A program made the translations under genes and the position numbers. A stretch of DNA of 64,000 bases. Source: Edaphochlamys debaryana (taxonomy: Eukaryota; Chlorophyta; Chlorophyceae; Chlamydomonadales). Below are positions 1 to 12,141 of the stretch, piece by piece; the first letter of the stretch is position 1; each line of letters begins with the position of its first letter. The notes under the pieces are model-generated. The model saw only the letters and a list, made by a program, of their open reading frames with translations. It did not search any database and was not told the DNA's origin. The stretch spans positions 558,001 through 622,000 of the forward strand of contig JAEHOE010000048.1 in the NCBI GenBank assembly GCA_016858145.1. The letters are read 5' to 3'.

Positions 1-1695
1 AGGCCGGCGCAACGCCCCGGTCCTCGACCTCAGAGGCAGACCTCGCGGCCGCCGCCTCCAGCTCCGGCTTGCAGGCCCTTCTGACGTTGCTCGGAGAGGC
101 CCGGGGCGCGGGCGAGGAGGACCGGGCGGCCTCTGCCGCCACAGAGTCCACAGAGGCCGCTCAGCAGCGGGCGCAGCGGGGCGACCAGGCGGCGGCGGCC
201 CGCGGCGCCAGGGGCTTCGGCGGGCACCGGCTGGTGGCAGAGGCCTTCGCGGCACTGCGGTCCTTCATGGTCACCGGCCAGGTGGGGGGCTTGGCTCGAG
301 GCCGCAAGAATCAGCTTGTGGTAACAGCCCTGGGCTGCCGCCGCTGGGTTGCCGTGGTGAGTGAGGTTCCAATCCAGCTCACGACGCGCCCGTTGTACGG
401 CACCCCCGCCATGGCCCACAGACGGACACCGGCCTGGCCATCGCGCTGGAGTCCATGTCGTACCCGCAGCATTTCATGACGTTCGACAAGTCAAACGTCA
501 TCGTCTTCACGCCGGTAGGACGCCCTGAATTGACTTTTGGGGCATTCACTCCGCCTCCGCCCCCCGTCCAGCACTCCTGCGTTCACACCGTGCACGTGCT
601 AGCGTGCTAATGTTGCGCGGGCCCTCCGGGTAGCACTCCGCAAACGTCATACAGCGCTTGCTGCGGGGCGGCCCGTGCAGCGGCCCGGGCTGGTACACGG
701 GCCTGGGCGCCGCGCGGGTGCGCTGCGGGCGCGCGGTGCTCGCAGGGGCTGCCCCTGCATGGCTAGGTAACTTTCAGTAGGCATTGACCTAGGCTGCCCC
801 CTGCATGGCTAGCTAACTGCAAGTATGGAGATCATGTGCGTTACCCCCAGGCAGGCCTTGTAAGGCCTTCCTCGCTCGCAGGAGAGGAGTGTCGCCTGGC
901 CTGAGCCGTAGCAAACGCGGCCCTTGCTCCCGCCTTGCCCCCTCCCCCGCAGGGCTCGGCGCTCGGCGCCGGCGGCTGTGACAGCGCTATGTGGGTGGTG
1001 CGGCCGGGCCTGGACGGCTCCCGCGACACGGTGTCATTCGAGTCCGTGGGCCGCCCCGGCTGGTTCGTGTCGGCAGAGGTAGGCTTGCTGCTGGGCCTTG
1101 CAGTGCCCTCTGCCGGCGGCTGGCCTGGGTGCCTTCTCGCTGTTGGCACCTTGGGCGTGTAACGCTTTCCACATCCTTGCCCCCACCCTCAGGCCTGCCC
1201 CTGCTCCGAACCCTGCTCCGACGCGGGCCCCTCGCAGCTCTGCTCCGCAGCTGCCTGCCTGGACGACGCCCGTAAGTCGGGTTCCTGCAATCCTGGGCTG
1301 GATTGCTCACGCCCCCCACAGCTAACCACCCACCCATCCACCCTCTCCTTCCTCTCCTTCCCCTTCCCTAAACTTCCGCCACAGACTCTGCCCGCGTCTC
1401 CTGCCGCGGCACCTGCGGGCTATGCATGGCCGCCTGCTCCGCCCTGCACCTCGTGCAACGGCCCCTGGCCCCCGCCGCCTCCTTCCGCCTCACCTCCCCC
1501 GCCCGCCGCGCCTACCCCGAGGGCTCCTACGTGCTCGCGGGCGACAATCGGCATTACCTGCTGGCGCCCCTGGGCAACATCGTGGACGAGAGGTACACCG
1601 CATACTTTGACACGCGGAGGCACGCGGCGGTGTTTGGCGTGGGGGCGGGCGGGTGGGGCGGCGGGAGGCGGCGCGAGGCGCGGGAGGAGATCTAG
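1..1695 (+). CDS. GH127-like beta-L-arabinofuranosidase, C-terminal part (5' truncated by window edge)
   Basis: Six exons can be joined in phase: <1-281, 422-514, 652-735, 953-1078, 1193-1271, 1385-1695 (stop 1693-1695). Codons run from base 3. Two blocks resemble AbfB-like modules: one has LESMSYPQHFMTFDKSN, the other VRPGLDGSRDTVSFESVGRP. The last exon has YLLAPLGNIVDERYTAYFD, which matches the usual C-terminal end of DUF1680/GH127 enzymes. Family knowledge: these enzymes remove arabinose from glycoproteins or polysaccharides; volvocine walls are rich in arabinosylated hydroxyproline glycoproteins. Between the modules lies a cysteine-rich stretch (about 11 Cys over exons 5-6) not usual for the family. 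The catalytic domain is outside the window, so enzymatic identity rests on the C-terminal resemblance. Exon 3 (652-735) is the least certain join. Confidence 0.6.
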
Positions 1696-1851
1696 TGCTG
1701 GGAGGCTGGGGGAGCTGGAGGGTTGGGTGTATGAAGCCGGCGGGAGCGTGCAGGACTGTGGGGAGGTAAGGGACAGGCCGGGGGCTTCCTGTACCCTCCA
1801 GGACGCTGGTATCGGTTTGGGCGTCAGCCGGGTTGGAGCGGGGTCAGCCTG

Positions 1852-1856
1852 TGTAA
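1852..1856 (+). promoter_or_regulatory. TGTAA polyadenylation signal of the GH127-like gene
   Basis: TGTAA occurs 157 nt after the stop codon at 1695. This pentamer is the standard poly(A) signal in volvocine algae, usually 10-20 nt before cleavage, so the 3'UTR likely ends near 1870. Confidence 0.6.
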
Positions 1857-1874
1857 CTCCTGGGCTCTAATGGC

Positions 1875-3265
1875 TACTGGGGCTGACGGCACGCAATGGA
1901 AGCAATGAAAGCAGCTAGGCAGTAAAAGGCTCCATCAGAGGGGGCGCAAGCGCAAGCTGGTGGAGGAGGGACCACTGACGGAGCTGGCGCAGAAGGCGCG
2001 ACGGGCGCTTCTTGTGAAGCAGCGGGCGGCGGAGGAGGCGGCGATCGAAGCGAAGTGGAAGGCGTGGGCGGCTGAGGCGGCCGCCTGGGGCTTCTGGTAG
2101 CCGGAGGGGTTGGGGTTGGGCCGTCGGCCACAGCGGTACCGGCTGTTGAGGGGAGGCTGGTGGTAGGCGAGCTGTGTGTTGCACAAGGCGGAGTTGGCGG
2201 AATACAGATAACAAATTCAAGCAGCGGGCAAGGACTGTGTATCGTGCGGCATTCACCTGCCCGGCTGTATGCGCTATGGCAGTTTGGGGGGGTATTGTTG
2301 TGCTGGAGTCTGCATTCTTGACACTACCCGGGACTTGCCTCACGGTGTACATAGGTGTACGGCAAGGAGATCAGGGTAGCGTGCAGTGTGGTGTGCACCT
2401 CCGACGAGTCCCGTGTCATCATTGCTTCGATTGCCGTACGGCGTGCGTGCATGAAACATGCTGCCCTTCGCGCCTGGCAGGTTGCTACAACGCCACGAGG
2501 TGCACACGGTCTAGAGAGCCTGGCATTCGGGTGAGCCCCCGGGAGAGCGGGAGAAGTTGCCCCTTGATTCACTGGGGTCGGAGCCTCGGAAGGCGTGGGC
2601 TCCGTGATTTGCTGAGGGAGGCTGGTAGAGGTGCCCGTGGTAGAGCTGAGGCGATGAGGGAATGCCCAGTGCTGAGAAGCATGGGGTGAGGTGTGGGCCC
2701 TCCCGACGGCGAGACGGGTCCTTGGGTCGGCAGGCGCAGGTTTGCCCGCGTCGCGCGACATGCAAATTGCAATCTGAGACAAGGGACAAGGCCAAAGCGC
2801 ACGGTGCGGACGCTGGCGAGCCGCGGCGGGAGTTGTGCCGATGCCGCGCCGAGAGCCGACCGGATGCGCTGAGGCGTTACCAGCACCTGCGTTATCACTG
2901 TCTCGATATACCTTTGCAATATAGCGAATTCATCTAGCGTAGCGCCAGCCTGCGCAACGAGCGCGACGTGTTGCACGCGACTTCCTTGCCAGGGATCCAG
3001 CCCAAGCAGGATAGCTCCACACAACCCATTCACATCAATTACGAGCGTAGTTGCTACAGAAAGCCTCCCCCTTCACGTGAGCCGCACCGAATCTTCCCTT
3101 CAACAGCTCCAGCTGGCCTGCCGGGCCTGGCGGCGAGCACGGCGCTGCTGGCGTTGGGAGCGCTTGTTCATGGAGGTCGCGGGTCATTGAGCACGGCAGC
3201 GTTGGAGGCGATCCCGCCAAACCCAAGTGCCCGGGTGTGGACATCGCGGACGTCCACGCCAGGCC
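1875..3265. other. Intergenic stretch with unassigned coding-like fragments and the 5' leader of the TRP gene
   Basis: No complete gene can be built. On the + strand 1939-2100 has an acceptor-like CATCAG before it and reads a charged, helix-like 53-residue peptide starting RGRKRKLVEEG, then TAG. A second fragment, 2355-2480, has splice-like borders (ACATAG before, CAG|GTTGCT after) and reads VYGKEIRVACSVVC at its start. I do not recognise either; their phases do not join. The last 100-200 bases are probably 5'UTR of the channel gene; a short upstream ORF starts at 3170. Confidence 0.35.
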
Positions 3266-6200
3266 ATGTCCGGCTCTGAAGGCCCTCACGGCCCAGAGCA
3301 CCTGCCACACCTCCACACAGCCTTCGAGGACCCGGAGGCGCAGCAGGCGGGCTACTCGCTCCCCCCGACAGAGGCCGTGACGCCGTCCCATCGTGACGGC
3401 GACGGCGATAATGGCCACGCGCACGGGCATCGCCACGACCACCACCGTCATACGGAGGGCTCAGCTGCCGGCCTAGGCGTCCCTCACCTAGCTGGCGCAC
3501 TGCTACCTGACCCCCTAGCGGGCGGCAGCGGCAGCGGGGGCGGCGCCGACAGCGCCGGCGGGGCTGGCGGCGGCGGAGCCCACCCCCGCCACCGGCGGCC
3601 GCACCGCCAGCACTCGCACCCGCTGACGGCCGCCGCCACCGCGCCGCCGTCGGCACCCCGGGCCCGCGGCGCCAGCCCCGCGCCGCACCGGCACCGCTCC
3701 ATCCCCATCTCCGTGCCCCGCACGCACCGCGCGCTCGGCCAGCCCCACGTGCACCACCCCCGTCGCCACCACCACCACCATACGGAAGCCGACGGCGAGG
3801 AGGAGGAGGAGGAGGATGACGGGATCGACGACGACGCCTACTCCCTGTCCGTGTCTCTCTCTCCCTCGGCGTCGCCCTCCGCCCGGCCCTCCTCCCACCC
3901 CTCCCTCTCCATCACTCCTGGCTCCCACGCCGGCACCCCCGGCCGTCACCGCCGGGTACCGCGGCGGGGCTCGGGATTGGGCGGCAGCGGCGCGCTCGAC
4001 GGTGCCGTACTCGCGGCCGCCTGCGCCGCCGCGCCGCTGAATCCGACGAGATCGCACAGATCCCACCGAACTAGGTCTTCGTATAGCCAGCCGCTGGGGC
4101 TGCGGCGCAACAGCTCGGCCAACGCGATGAACATCCACCCGGATATTCTGGACGAGCTCCGCGCGCTGGACGACCTGGAGGGCGGGTCCTTACTAAGGCC
4201 GTTGCTGACTGTGCCGCCGCTGCCGGAGGAGGGCTGCGACGGCGAGGGCGGCGGCGGGGAGGGCGGCGAGGGCGAGGGCGGCGGCGGCGGCGAGGGCGAG
4301 GACGTGGGTCACGTGGACGAGGCGGAGACGTACGAGGTGCAGGAGCTGCTGGAAGCCAAGCCCAAGGACGTGCTGCAGTTCATCGAGGAAGAGGGTGGGT
4401 GGCGGTTGGCGGTTAACGGTTGACGGTCGGCGGCTCACAAAGGCAGCCTGCGCTCGGATTTCGGGCTCCCCACTCGCTCCCCACTTGCTCCTCACTCGCC
4501 CGCCTGTCCGTGCCCTGCCCTTCCCAAATGCCCCACGCTGCCGTTCCCCTGTGCCCCCACCCCTGCTCCCCCCTCCCTGCCCTCTCCCTCCGCTCTCCAA
4601 TTCGTCCGACTACCTCACACCCCCTGCCCCCTCCTCCCTTGCCCCCTGCCCCCAGGCGTGGTGAAGCTGTCCGAGTTTGAGGTGGCCGACGGACTGGCGC
4701 TCAGGGCCTTCGGCTCCGAGCCCTTCCTGGTCATGGGCCATGAGCACGCGGAGCCGCCCGACCTCAAGGAGCTGTGGACGGAGCGGCTGGGGGAGCGGGG
4801 CAAGATGCAGGTGCGGGGGTGGGTGGGAGGGGTGTTTGTTGCTGAGCGGGATCGCGCCGACGCCAGGGAGGCATAGCTTGCGAAGCTTGCGAACATACCA
4901 CCGGGAGGTTCGATAGAGGTCCATGTCGGCGGAAAGTGTCGTCCACCGAGGGCTGAAAAGTGGCGTTGACAGCGGCGGCTGTGGGAGGGGGGCACGGGGG
5001 CCTGGGATGGGAGGGGGCGGGGCGTGGAGCGGGGCCCGCAGCCCTGAGGCCGGGGTCAGGCGGGGGCGGGCCCGTGCTCAGACAGGGGGAGGAAGCGAAG
5101 GCTGCAGGCACTGCAGACTGATATGGAGCCGTGTTGAATCCGTGGCGCGCCCGCCTGTATTGCATGCAGGGCACGGGTTGGACGAGCACGCTGTCCGTGG
5201 AGGCCCACGTGGTGAACCTGTACGACGCGGCCGCGCCGGGCGCCTCGGGCCTGCTGCGGCCCCTCGTGGCGCGGCTGAGGGTGCGGGGCTGCCCGCCCAC
5301 GGTCTTCGCTCTGCCGGCGGTGCAGGTGCGGGCTGGTTGTGAGGGTTGCGGTGGGGCGGGAAGTGTGAGCCTGGGAGGAAGGCTGGAAGAGGGAGGGTCT
5401 TGCTAACAGTCTGGGGGCTGCGACCGGGCGTCGGCGGCCCCACCAGCCACCGCACCGCATCAAACATTCCCTCCACCCCCTCACCCTGGCCAGGCGACAC
5501 TCAGCTCCAACCGTTCCCTCAACTCCCTTGCTCGCTTGCGGCCGCCATACCGCTCCTCTCCTGTCACCACATGATCAAAGATCGGCCCTCAACCCCCTTA
5601 CCCCCCAGGCAATCATTGCGCTCAAGTGGTCCTCCTGGGCGCGGCACTTCCTCATGGCAGAGTTCTTCTTCTACGCCGCCTGGCTGGCCGCCTTCTCGGC
5701 CTTCACGCTGCTGCTCGAGGACGGAGACGACCCATCCGACCCCAAGCCCCCGCCCCCCGACGAGCTCTTCGCAGCGCCCCCCGCCTCCCTCCTCTTCCCC
5801 GCCTCCTCCCCCTCCGCCATCTCCGGCTTCTCCCCCTCCCCCTCCCCCGTCGCCGCCGGCCTCTCCTCCTCCGTCCCCGTCATCCGCACCCTCGCCGCCG
5901 TCGCCCGCGCTGCGGCAGCGGCGCTCCACCCCATCCCCGCCGCCGGGTCTGGTTCCAGCTCCATCCACGGATCTGGATCTGGATCTGGATCCGACGGAAC
6001 CACGTTCTGGGTGGGCGACGACGCGTACGACATGGGCTGCCCCGCCCGCTACCTGAACCTGTGGGACTGGTCGGCCCTGGGCCGCATGGTCTCCTCCCCG
6101 CGGGGGGTGGGGCAGCTCCTGACTTCCTGTGTGGCTTTTGCCTCCATGCTGCCCTTCGCCTACATGGAGGTCTGCACCATGGCCGTGCAGGGGTGGGTCG

Positions 6201-9200
6201 GGGGCGTGCGATGCGTGGTGTGCGCGGTGTGCGGTGCGTGAGCCCGCGTGCAAGCTAGCCGTACCGCTACTGACGACGGCATTCAACGGCGGCGGGGTGG
6301 TTGCTCTGACGTTTCGGCGCCTGTGCACCGCCTGTGCACCTCGGCACCTGTGCCCCGACGCCCTCCCCTTCTGCTGCTTCCCCGCTCGACCAGCTCCCGC
6401 TTCCACCCCCCTCCTGCCCCCACCACCAGGCTGGCCTGGGTCACCCTGTGGAACCTGGCCGACGTTGTGTCGTACCTGATCACCGCCGGCATCTGGCTCA
6501 CGCACCTGCGCTGCGGCTCGCTGCCCGCATCGGCCTATTTCTCGGGGGCGCTGGCGCTGCAGCACGTGCTGCTGTGGACCAAGCTGCACTACTATGCAAG
6601 GCGAGTCCTCGCCTGTGTCGCTCTTCTGTTGCTGCCATGCCTGGGTGCATATGAACGGGCTGGGCTAGTGGTTCCAACAAACTGCGTCCAGGCTGCATGT
6701 GGAACAGGCTCTGCCCCCCTCCCGGCCTGCCTAGCCCGGCCCCGCACTCGACAAGCCCACCGCGGTCCGCCGCCGAACCCCCCTCGCTTCGCTGATTTCT
6801 TCGTGCCCCCCCCCACCTTTCTACGTCCTTTACAGGGTGCTGACCCCCACGCGCGGCGGCTTCAACGACACCATCCGCATGGTGCTGGGCGAGCTGCGAA
6901 CCTTCCTCACCTTCGTGGGATTAGTCATGCTGGGCTTCGCGTTCGCCTTCTACTGCCTCTTCAGGTGGGCATGGCGTGCGGCTGCGGCGGGTCAGGAGCG
7001 TCGATTGGCCTGGCCAAAAAAATGTTTTCTTAAGGTGTATTTCAACGCCCCTCACCCCCGCACCTCTCGTGTCCACCCGCAGGCAGGACCGAGACGACTT
7101 CGCCGACTTTGCCACACTGTGGCACTCCTTCGCCAGCATGTTCGCATACATGCTGCAGATGTTCGACTACAACGTGCTGTACGGGTGAGCCGTACGGATG
7201 CCGTACCGCCGTACCACCACGCGCACTGGGCACCCAGCAGTGGGCTGCTCCCCCTCCCGGGAGGCCCGCAGCCATCCGTGCCGCAGCCGGAACCTCTTGT
7301 CCCATTCGTTGCTCTCCCCCTATCCCTCCCTCCCTTTCCCTACCCCCCCCAAGATCCACCCACCCCGTGATGGCCATGATCCTGTTCATGGCGTACGAGC
7401 TGATGGTTGCCGTACTGCTGCTCAACATCATGATCGGTGAGATCATGGGTTCATGGGTTGGTCGCTGGCTCGGCATGAGCACCGAGCCTGGGCTTAGGCT
7501 TAGGGAGTGCGTCACACCGGTGTGTGCGAAATGGAAGGGCTGGTCCTCTTCCTGACAGCTTCCTTGAACGCTCTCACGCGGCCTTTGTCGCCCTCGCGCT
7601 TCCTACACCCCCATTCCAACCCCAACCACTCACCCGCGTTCCGCCCGTGCACCCGGCACTCCACACACCGCCCTCCCGCGCAGCGCTCATGACGTCTGCC
7701 TTTGCCCGCGTCAACTCGGACGAGGGGCTGCGGTACCTCATCTACAAAGCCGAGGTGCGGCCATGCCTTGATGTACAATGGATGGGGTCTCCCTGTATAC
7801 ATGGGGTTGCCTTCGTTGCCCTGCCAACCCGCCACCTCCCTGCCAACCTGCGGACGGGCTGCGCCCAAAGTCCCGACTTGTGCCTCGCCCGGCTGCTCCC
7901 TCGCCCTCGCCTCCTGCGCAGGTGATTGACGAGCTGGAGAGCACGCTGCCCCGCTGGCTCATGCGGGCCGACTGGGCGCCGCACTTCGTGCACGTGCTCA
8001 AGGTGGGACTGGGAGGCCGGTGCCACTCAGAGGGGAGGGGCTCGGGGGAGGGGAGGGAGAGGGGAGGGGTTAGGGCAGGGTTCAGACGGAGGCATGGCCG
8101 CATGGGGCGGGAGAGGGTTGGAGACACTGGTCCCGAGGCTTGCAACACCACACGCGTTGCATCACCCGGCGTCTCTCCTCTCTACCCCGCCCCATCCCCA
8201 AACGCTCTCACCCACCCACCCACCCACCCACCCACACACACACACACCCACACACACGGCCCCCTCCCAGGTGTCCCCTCGCTCCACCTACGAGATCAAC
8301 CTCAACTCCGTGTGGAGCGGCATGAGCACCCTGCAGAGCTCCGTCATCACCGCACAGCAGGCAAGCCCTGGTAGTGGTGGTGGTGGTGATGGGGCACGCG
8401 TGCGCAGCCGCAAGGGGCGGGGCTCGGGCCAGCATGTTTGTTGTGACGGACAGCACATGGCCACACATTGCTCGAACAGCCCTCCCCACCTCCCCGCCCC
8501 CGCCCCTTCCGCCCGCAGGAGACTCGCATGCGTGTAGAGGCCCTGGAGGAGAAGCTGGACGTGATCGACCAGAAGCTGTCGGCAACGGTGGGTTGCGGCC
8601 GCGCAGCGGCAAGCGGCAAGCGGCTCTCCGGGGCAGTGCCCGAGTGTCCAGCCAGGACAGGCCCGTGCTCTCGGCCTTCGCCAACCCTCTCCCCCTCCCT
8701 CTCCCCTCCCCTCCCCCTCCTCCTCCCTCTCCCCCCCAGGTCCGCCTGCTGGCCTCCCGGCTGCTGACCCACCGCGAGCTGGCCACCGCCCTGTCCATGG
8801 ACGACGTGGCGGAGGCGGACAGCGCCGCCAGCGGGGAGCAGGACCTGCTGGACGAGGAGGGCAGCGAGCCGGACCCGGAGGTGGGGGGGATGGGAGGTGG
8901 GGGATAGGTAGGGAGACAGGGGTGGGTTGGATAAAAAAAATAACGATTGTAGGTACCCTTACCTCTTCATGAGTTCGAGTGGAAATGGATAGAGGTTTAG
9001 TGGGTGAGCGGGAGTGCTGAATGACGCGCGTAGATGGCGGCGTCTTGCGCCAGACTGGGAGCACTCGCGCTGTGTCTTCCCCCCCATTCCACCGAGGCGT
9101 CCCATCCTCACCCCCGCTCACCCCTCCCGCCCCTCACCCAACCCCTCCAGACCTGGCGAGACGCCGCCCTGGATGCGGAGCTGGGCGGGGACCAGCAGGA

Positions 9201-10813
9201 CGTGCCCGAGGCGGACGAGGGAGAGGACCTGACAGGTACGGTTGTCGGTTGACGGTTGATGGTTGACGGTTGGCTGACTGCGCTCCGTATCCGGTGTCCT
9301 CGGTGTCCTCTCGGGGGTGCGGGCCCACGCACTGCTGGCTGCCCGGCGACCCCTGTCCGTCCTCGCGGCCCCCTCACACCTCCCCTACGCTGCTGCGCAC
9401 ACCCAACCGAGCCGCAAACCCACCCCACCTCCTTCCTCTCCACCCCTCCCTCCCCTCCTGCCTGCAGGCGGCATTGGGGGCGTAGGCGCGGCGCGCATCG
9501 ATGCGGGTTTCCGCCTGGTCTCTGCGCCCAGCCTAGATCGGGGCATGGGCGGGGGCGGGGCGGGGGGCGCACGGGGGCAGCGGGCGCAGAGCAGCCGCCA
9601 GGGCGGCGGCGGCGGCAGCAGCTTCAAGGGCGAGCCCGGGCCCGGCGCAGGGCCCGGCAGGGGCCCGGCTGGGCCCGGGCCCGCTGCGGGCCCGGCGCCT
9701 CTGCGCTCGCGCTCGCCGTACCCGGGCCGCGGGGGCGGGGCCGGCTCGCACCACCTCAACCACCAGCCCTCCGCCCGGCACCACGGCACCGGGGGGCACG
9801 GGCACGGCTACACCGACCGGCACGCCTCGGCCCACCACAGCCGCCGCGTCAGCCACGCCGCCTCCGCAGCGGTGCCCTCCTCCCACCGCCCCTCCCACGC
9901 GCCCTCCCTCTCCCGCGACCACCACCACGGGCACACGCACGGGCACGGGCATCACGCGCACGGGCACCATGGAAGCGGGCAGGCCTCGGGGCAACAGACG
10001 GGCCAGCACTCGGCCTCGGTTTCCGTATCCGTTAGCCGCGAGCCGTCCTCCTTACGGCAGGGCGGCCTGGGCAGCCCGGCCCGCTCTCCCGCGCGGCGCA
10101 GCAATCCGCCCACGCCGCCGCACCTTCAGCCCCACGGCCAGCCGTCGGCCCCCATTCCGGGCGGCGGCGGTACGGGCGGGCGGTACAACATGTTCCACAG
10201 CATGGGCCACGGGCAGGAGTCGCGGCGCGCGCACGGGCACAGCGGCGGCGGCGCAGGTGAGGAACGGGCGGAGCGGCGCGGCGGACGGGCCAGTCTGGAC
10301 CTCGGCGCCGTCGACGGGCTGGCGGCGCCGCCGACGATGGCGGACCGGCGGGGAAGCCTCGACGGCGGCTGCGGTGGCAGCGGCCGCCGATCCGGCGAGA
10401 CCGGGGTGTCGACGTCGGCAGGTGCTGCCGCCGGCGGCGGCAGCGCCAACGGCGGCGGCGGCGGGCCTGACGGCGCCGTTGTGGTGGACATGCGGTGGGC
10501 CGAGGAGGGTTCGCCGCCGTCCGGCGTGCGCATCGGCCGTCGCCCGTACGGCAGTGGCGGCGGCGGCGGGTCCGGCGGCGGTGCCGGCGGCGGCGGTTAC
10601 GAGGGCATTACGAATACGGGAAGTGGCAGCGGGGCGCCCCCTATGGCCCCCATTGCAGAGAACGAGTCTCCGTCTGTGTCTGGCAGTGGCGTGTATCGGG
10701 GCGATGGTGGGGGCTTTGGCTCGACGGCGTCTTTTGCGGGGACGTACGGGGCGACGGATGGGTCCCGGGAGGGGTCGGGTCACTCGTACAAGGGCGGGGC
10801 AGATGGGGCGTGA
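3266..10813 (+). CDS. TRP-like cation channel, about 1463 aa
   Basis: Fifteen exons: 3266-4394, 4656-4810, 5170-5325, 5609-6192, 6430-6600, 6836-6964, 7083-7184, 7354-7436, 7684-7754, 7922-8002, 8271-8360, 8519-8587, 8740-8880, 9151-9235, 9468-10813. The first in-frame ATG is 3266. Six hydrophobic segments follow the TRP pattern: S1 about residues 485-515, a 100-residue acidic/Ser-Pro insertion, S2 635-660, S3 678-700, S4 706-730, S5 745-774, a pore loop with FASMFAYMLQMFDYN, then S6 ending in LLLNIMIALMTSAF, the typical TRP S6 sequence. A short coiled coil (RVEALEEKLDVIDQKL) follows near residue 920. The N-terminal 375 and C-terminal 450 residues are low complexity with His-rich runs. No ankyrin repeats are seen. 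Introns 5 and 11 appear to begin with GC. Family role: Ca2+/cation entry at plasma or ciliary membrane; gating stimulus cannot be read. Confidence 0.85.
8208..8257. repeat. CCCA/CA microsatellite in a TRP-gene intron
   Basis: Seven or so CCCA units pass into CA dinucleotides, inside the intron ending at 8270. It sits immediately before the acceptor and forms an extended pyrimidine/A-rich tract. Confidence 0.85.
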
Positions 10814-11987
10814 GGGGTCCGGGGCTTTCGAGTTTGGGACAGTGCTGAGGAAGGGTGTGTCCAATCCTATCCGAGGTACGCCACAGTGCGAGGGAGTGGC
10901 GATCTGTGTGTGGAGGGCGTCTGCCGAGCAGGATGACACCAGGGCAGGACGACGCGAGTAAGGCAGGACGACCAGAGTAAGAGAAGGCTGTTGGTAGCGC
11001 TGAGTTCCTTGTGGTCGCCAATTACTGGGCGGCTGGGATGGTAGCTTTGGTCAGATGCAGTTGGCGGTTGGCACTCCAGGCGGCAGCACATGCTTAGGAC
11101 GAACAGCGCGCTTAGGTCAGGCAAGGTTAAGCTGGAAGGGAGACAGCGGGTGGAACGTGGTGCTGAGGGTGACGCCTATTCAGCGAAAGGCGTTCAGGTC
11201 CGTGGCGAAGGCTCTAAAAGCAGGGCACGGACTGGTGGTGACGCCCTACCTCACTCGGGCGCTGCGGCTGGAGAGGGGCCCTGTGTTGTAGAAGCTGGCA
11301 GCTGTGGCCTGATGCCCCGCTGGTGCAAGGGGGCTGACATTGAGTTCCTGGAAGGCGGCGGCTGGATGCGGTACGGGTTCTGACCTGGCCTTGGTTGCAC
11401 AGGAAAGCTTTGTTGAGGGCGTGAGCCCGCGGGCTGTGCTCAGGTGCTGTCAAGCACGTTTGGGCACTGGTGTACCTCACTCACTCAGCTCCAGGCTGAG
11501 CCTCGTTGCATCGCCTGGGCCCACGCCGGCTGCTGGCTACAACCAGCCAGCTATTGAGCAGGACGTGGGTCTGCAGTTGTCACAAGACAGAGTCTGACCC
11601 TTCCAGGACTTTGTCACTGCAAGCTTCCAGCATCGGCGTTCTTCTGCCTCTACGCCATGCCTCATGCAGCCAGACCGCCCCTGAGCCTGCACCGTGGCCA
11701 TGCTCCGTAGTTTAGGCCCAAAAAGTCTGGCACAGGCCTGGTAAGCGTCTCAAGCAAGGTCCAAGCCTGCACAGTAAGCCATCCCAGGCCATGATGACTC
11801 GCAGTCCACACCGCGGCCTCGCTCGCCCCCAGTCCAGCAGCGCGGTTACTCTGAAATGCACAGGGCCCTCCTACCCCGCACCTCAACCCCTGCCTTCTCC
11901 CCCTCCTCCCCGTCCCCTCCTCTCCCTCCTCATCTGCACGCAAGATCCTCATGCAAGATCCTCACCTCCATGCAAGATTCTCCCCCT
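10814..11987. other. Gene-free stretch downstream of the TRP gene
   Basis: This is 3'UTR of the TRP gene plus convergent intergenic DNA. I find no TGTAA on either strand here, so the transcript ends are not placed, and no frame with family resemblance. Confidence 0.4.
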
Positions 11988-12141
11988 CCCCTCCCCTCCT
12001 TCTCCCCACCCCTCCCCTCCTTCTCCCCACCCCTCCCCTCCTTCTCCCCACCCCTCCCCTCCTTCTCCCCACCCCACCCCTCCTTCTCCCCACCCCACCC
12101 CTCCTTCTCCCCACCCCACCCCTCCTTCTCCCCACCCCCCC
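11988..12141. repeat. 21-bp tandem repeat abutting the ARMC6 stop codon
   Basis: About seven copies of a C-rich 21-mer (CCTTCTCCCCACCCCTCCCCT type; later copies carry CACCCC) run up to the complement of the ARMC6 stop at 12144-12142. It would be transcribed as a G-rich start of that gene's 3'UTR. Confidence 0.9.

Noticed and set aside
5564..6589. 341-residue minus-strand open frame
   Set aside because: Antisense of TRP exon 4 and its intron; GC bias keeps it open.
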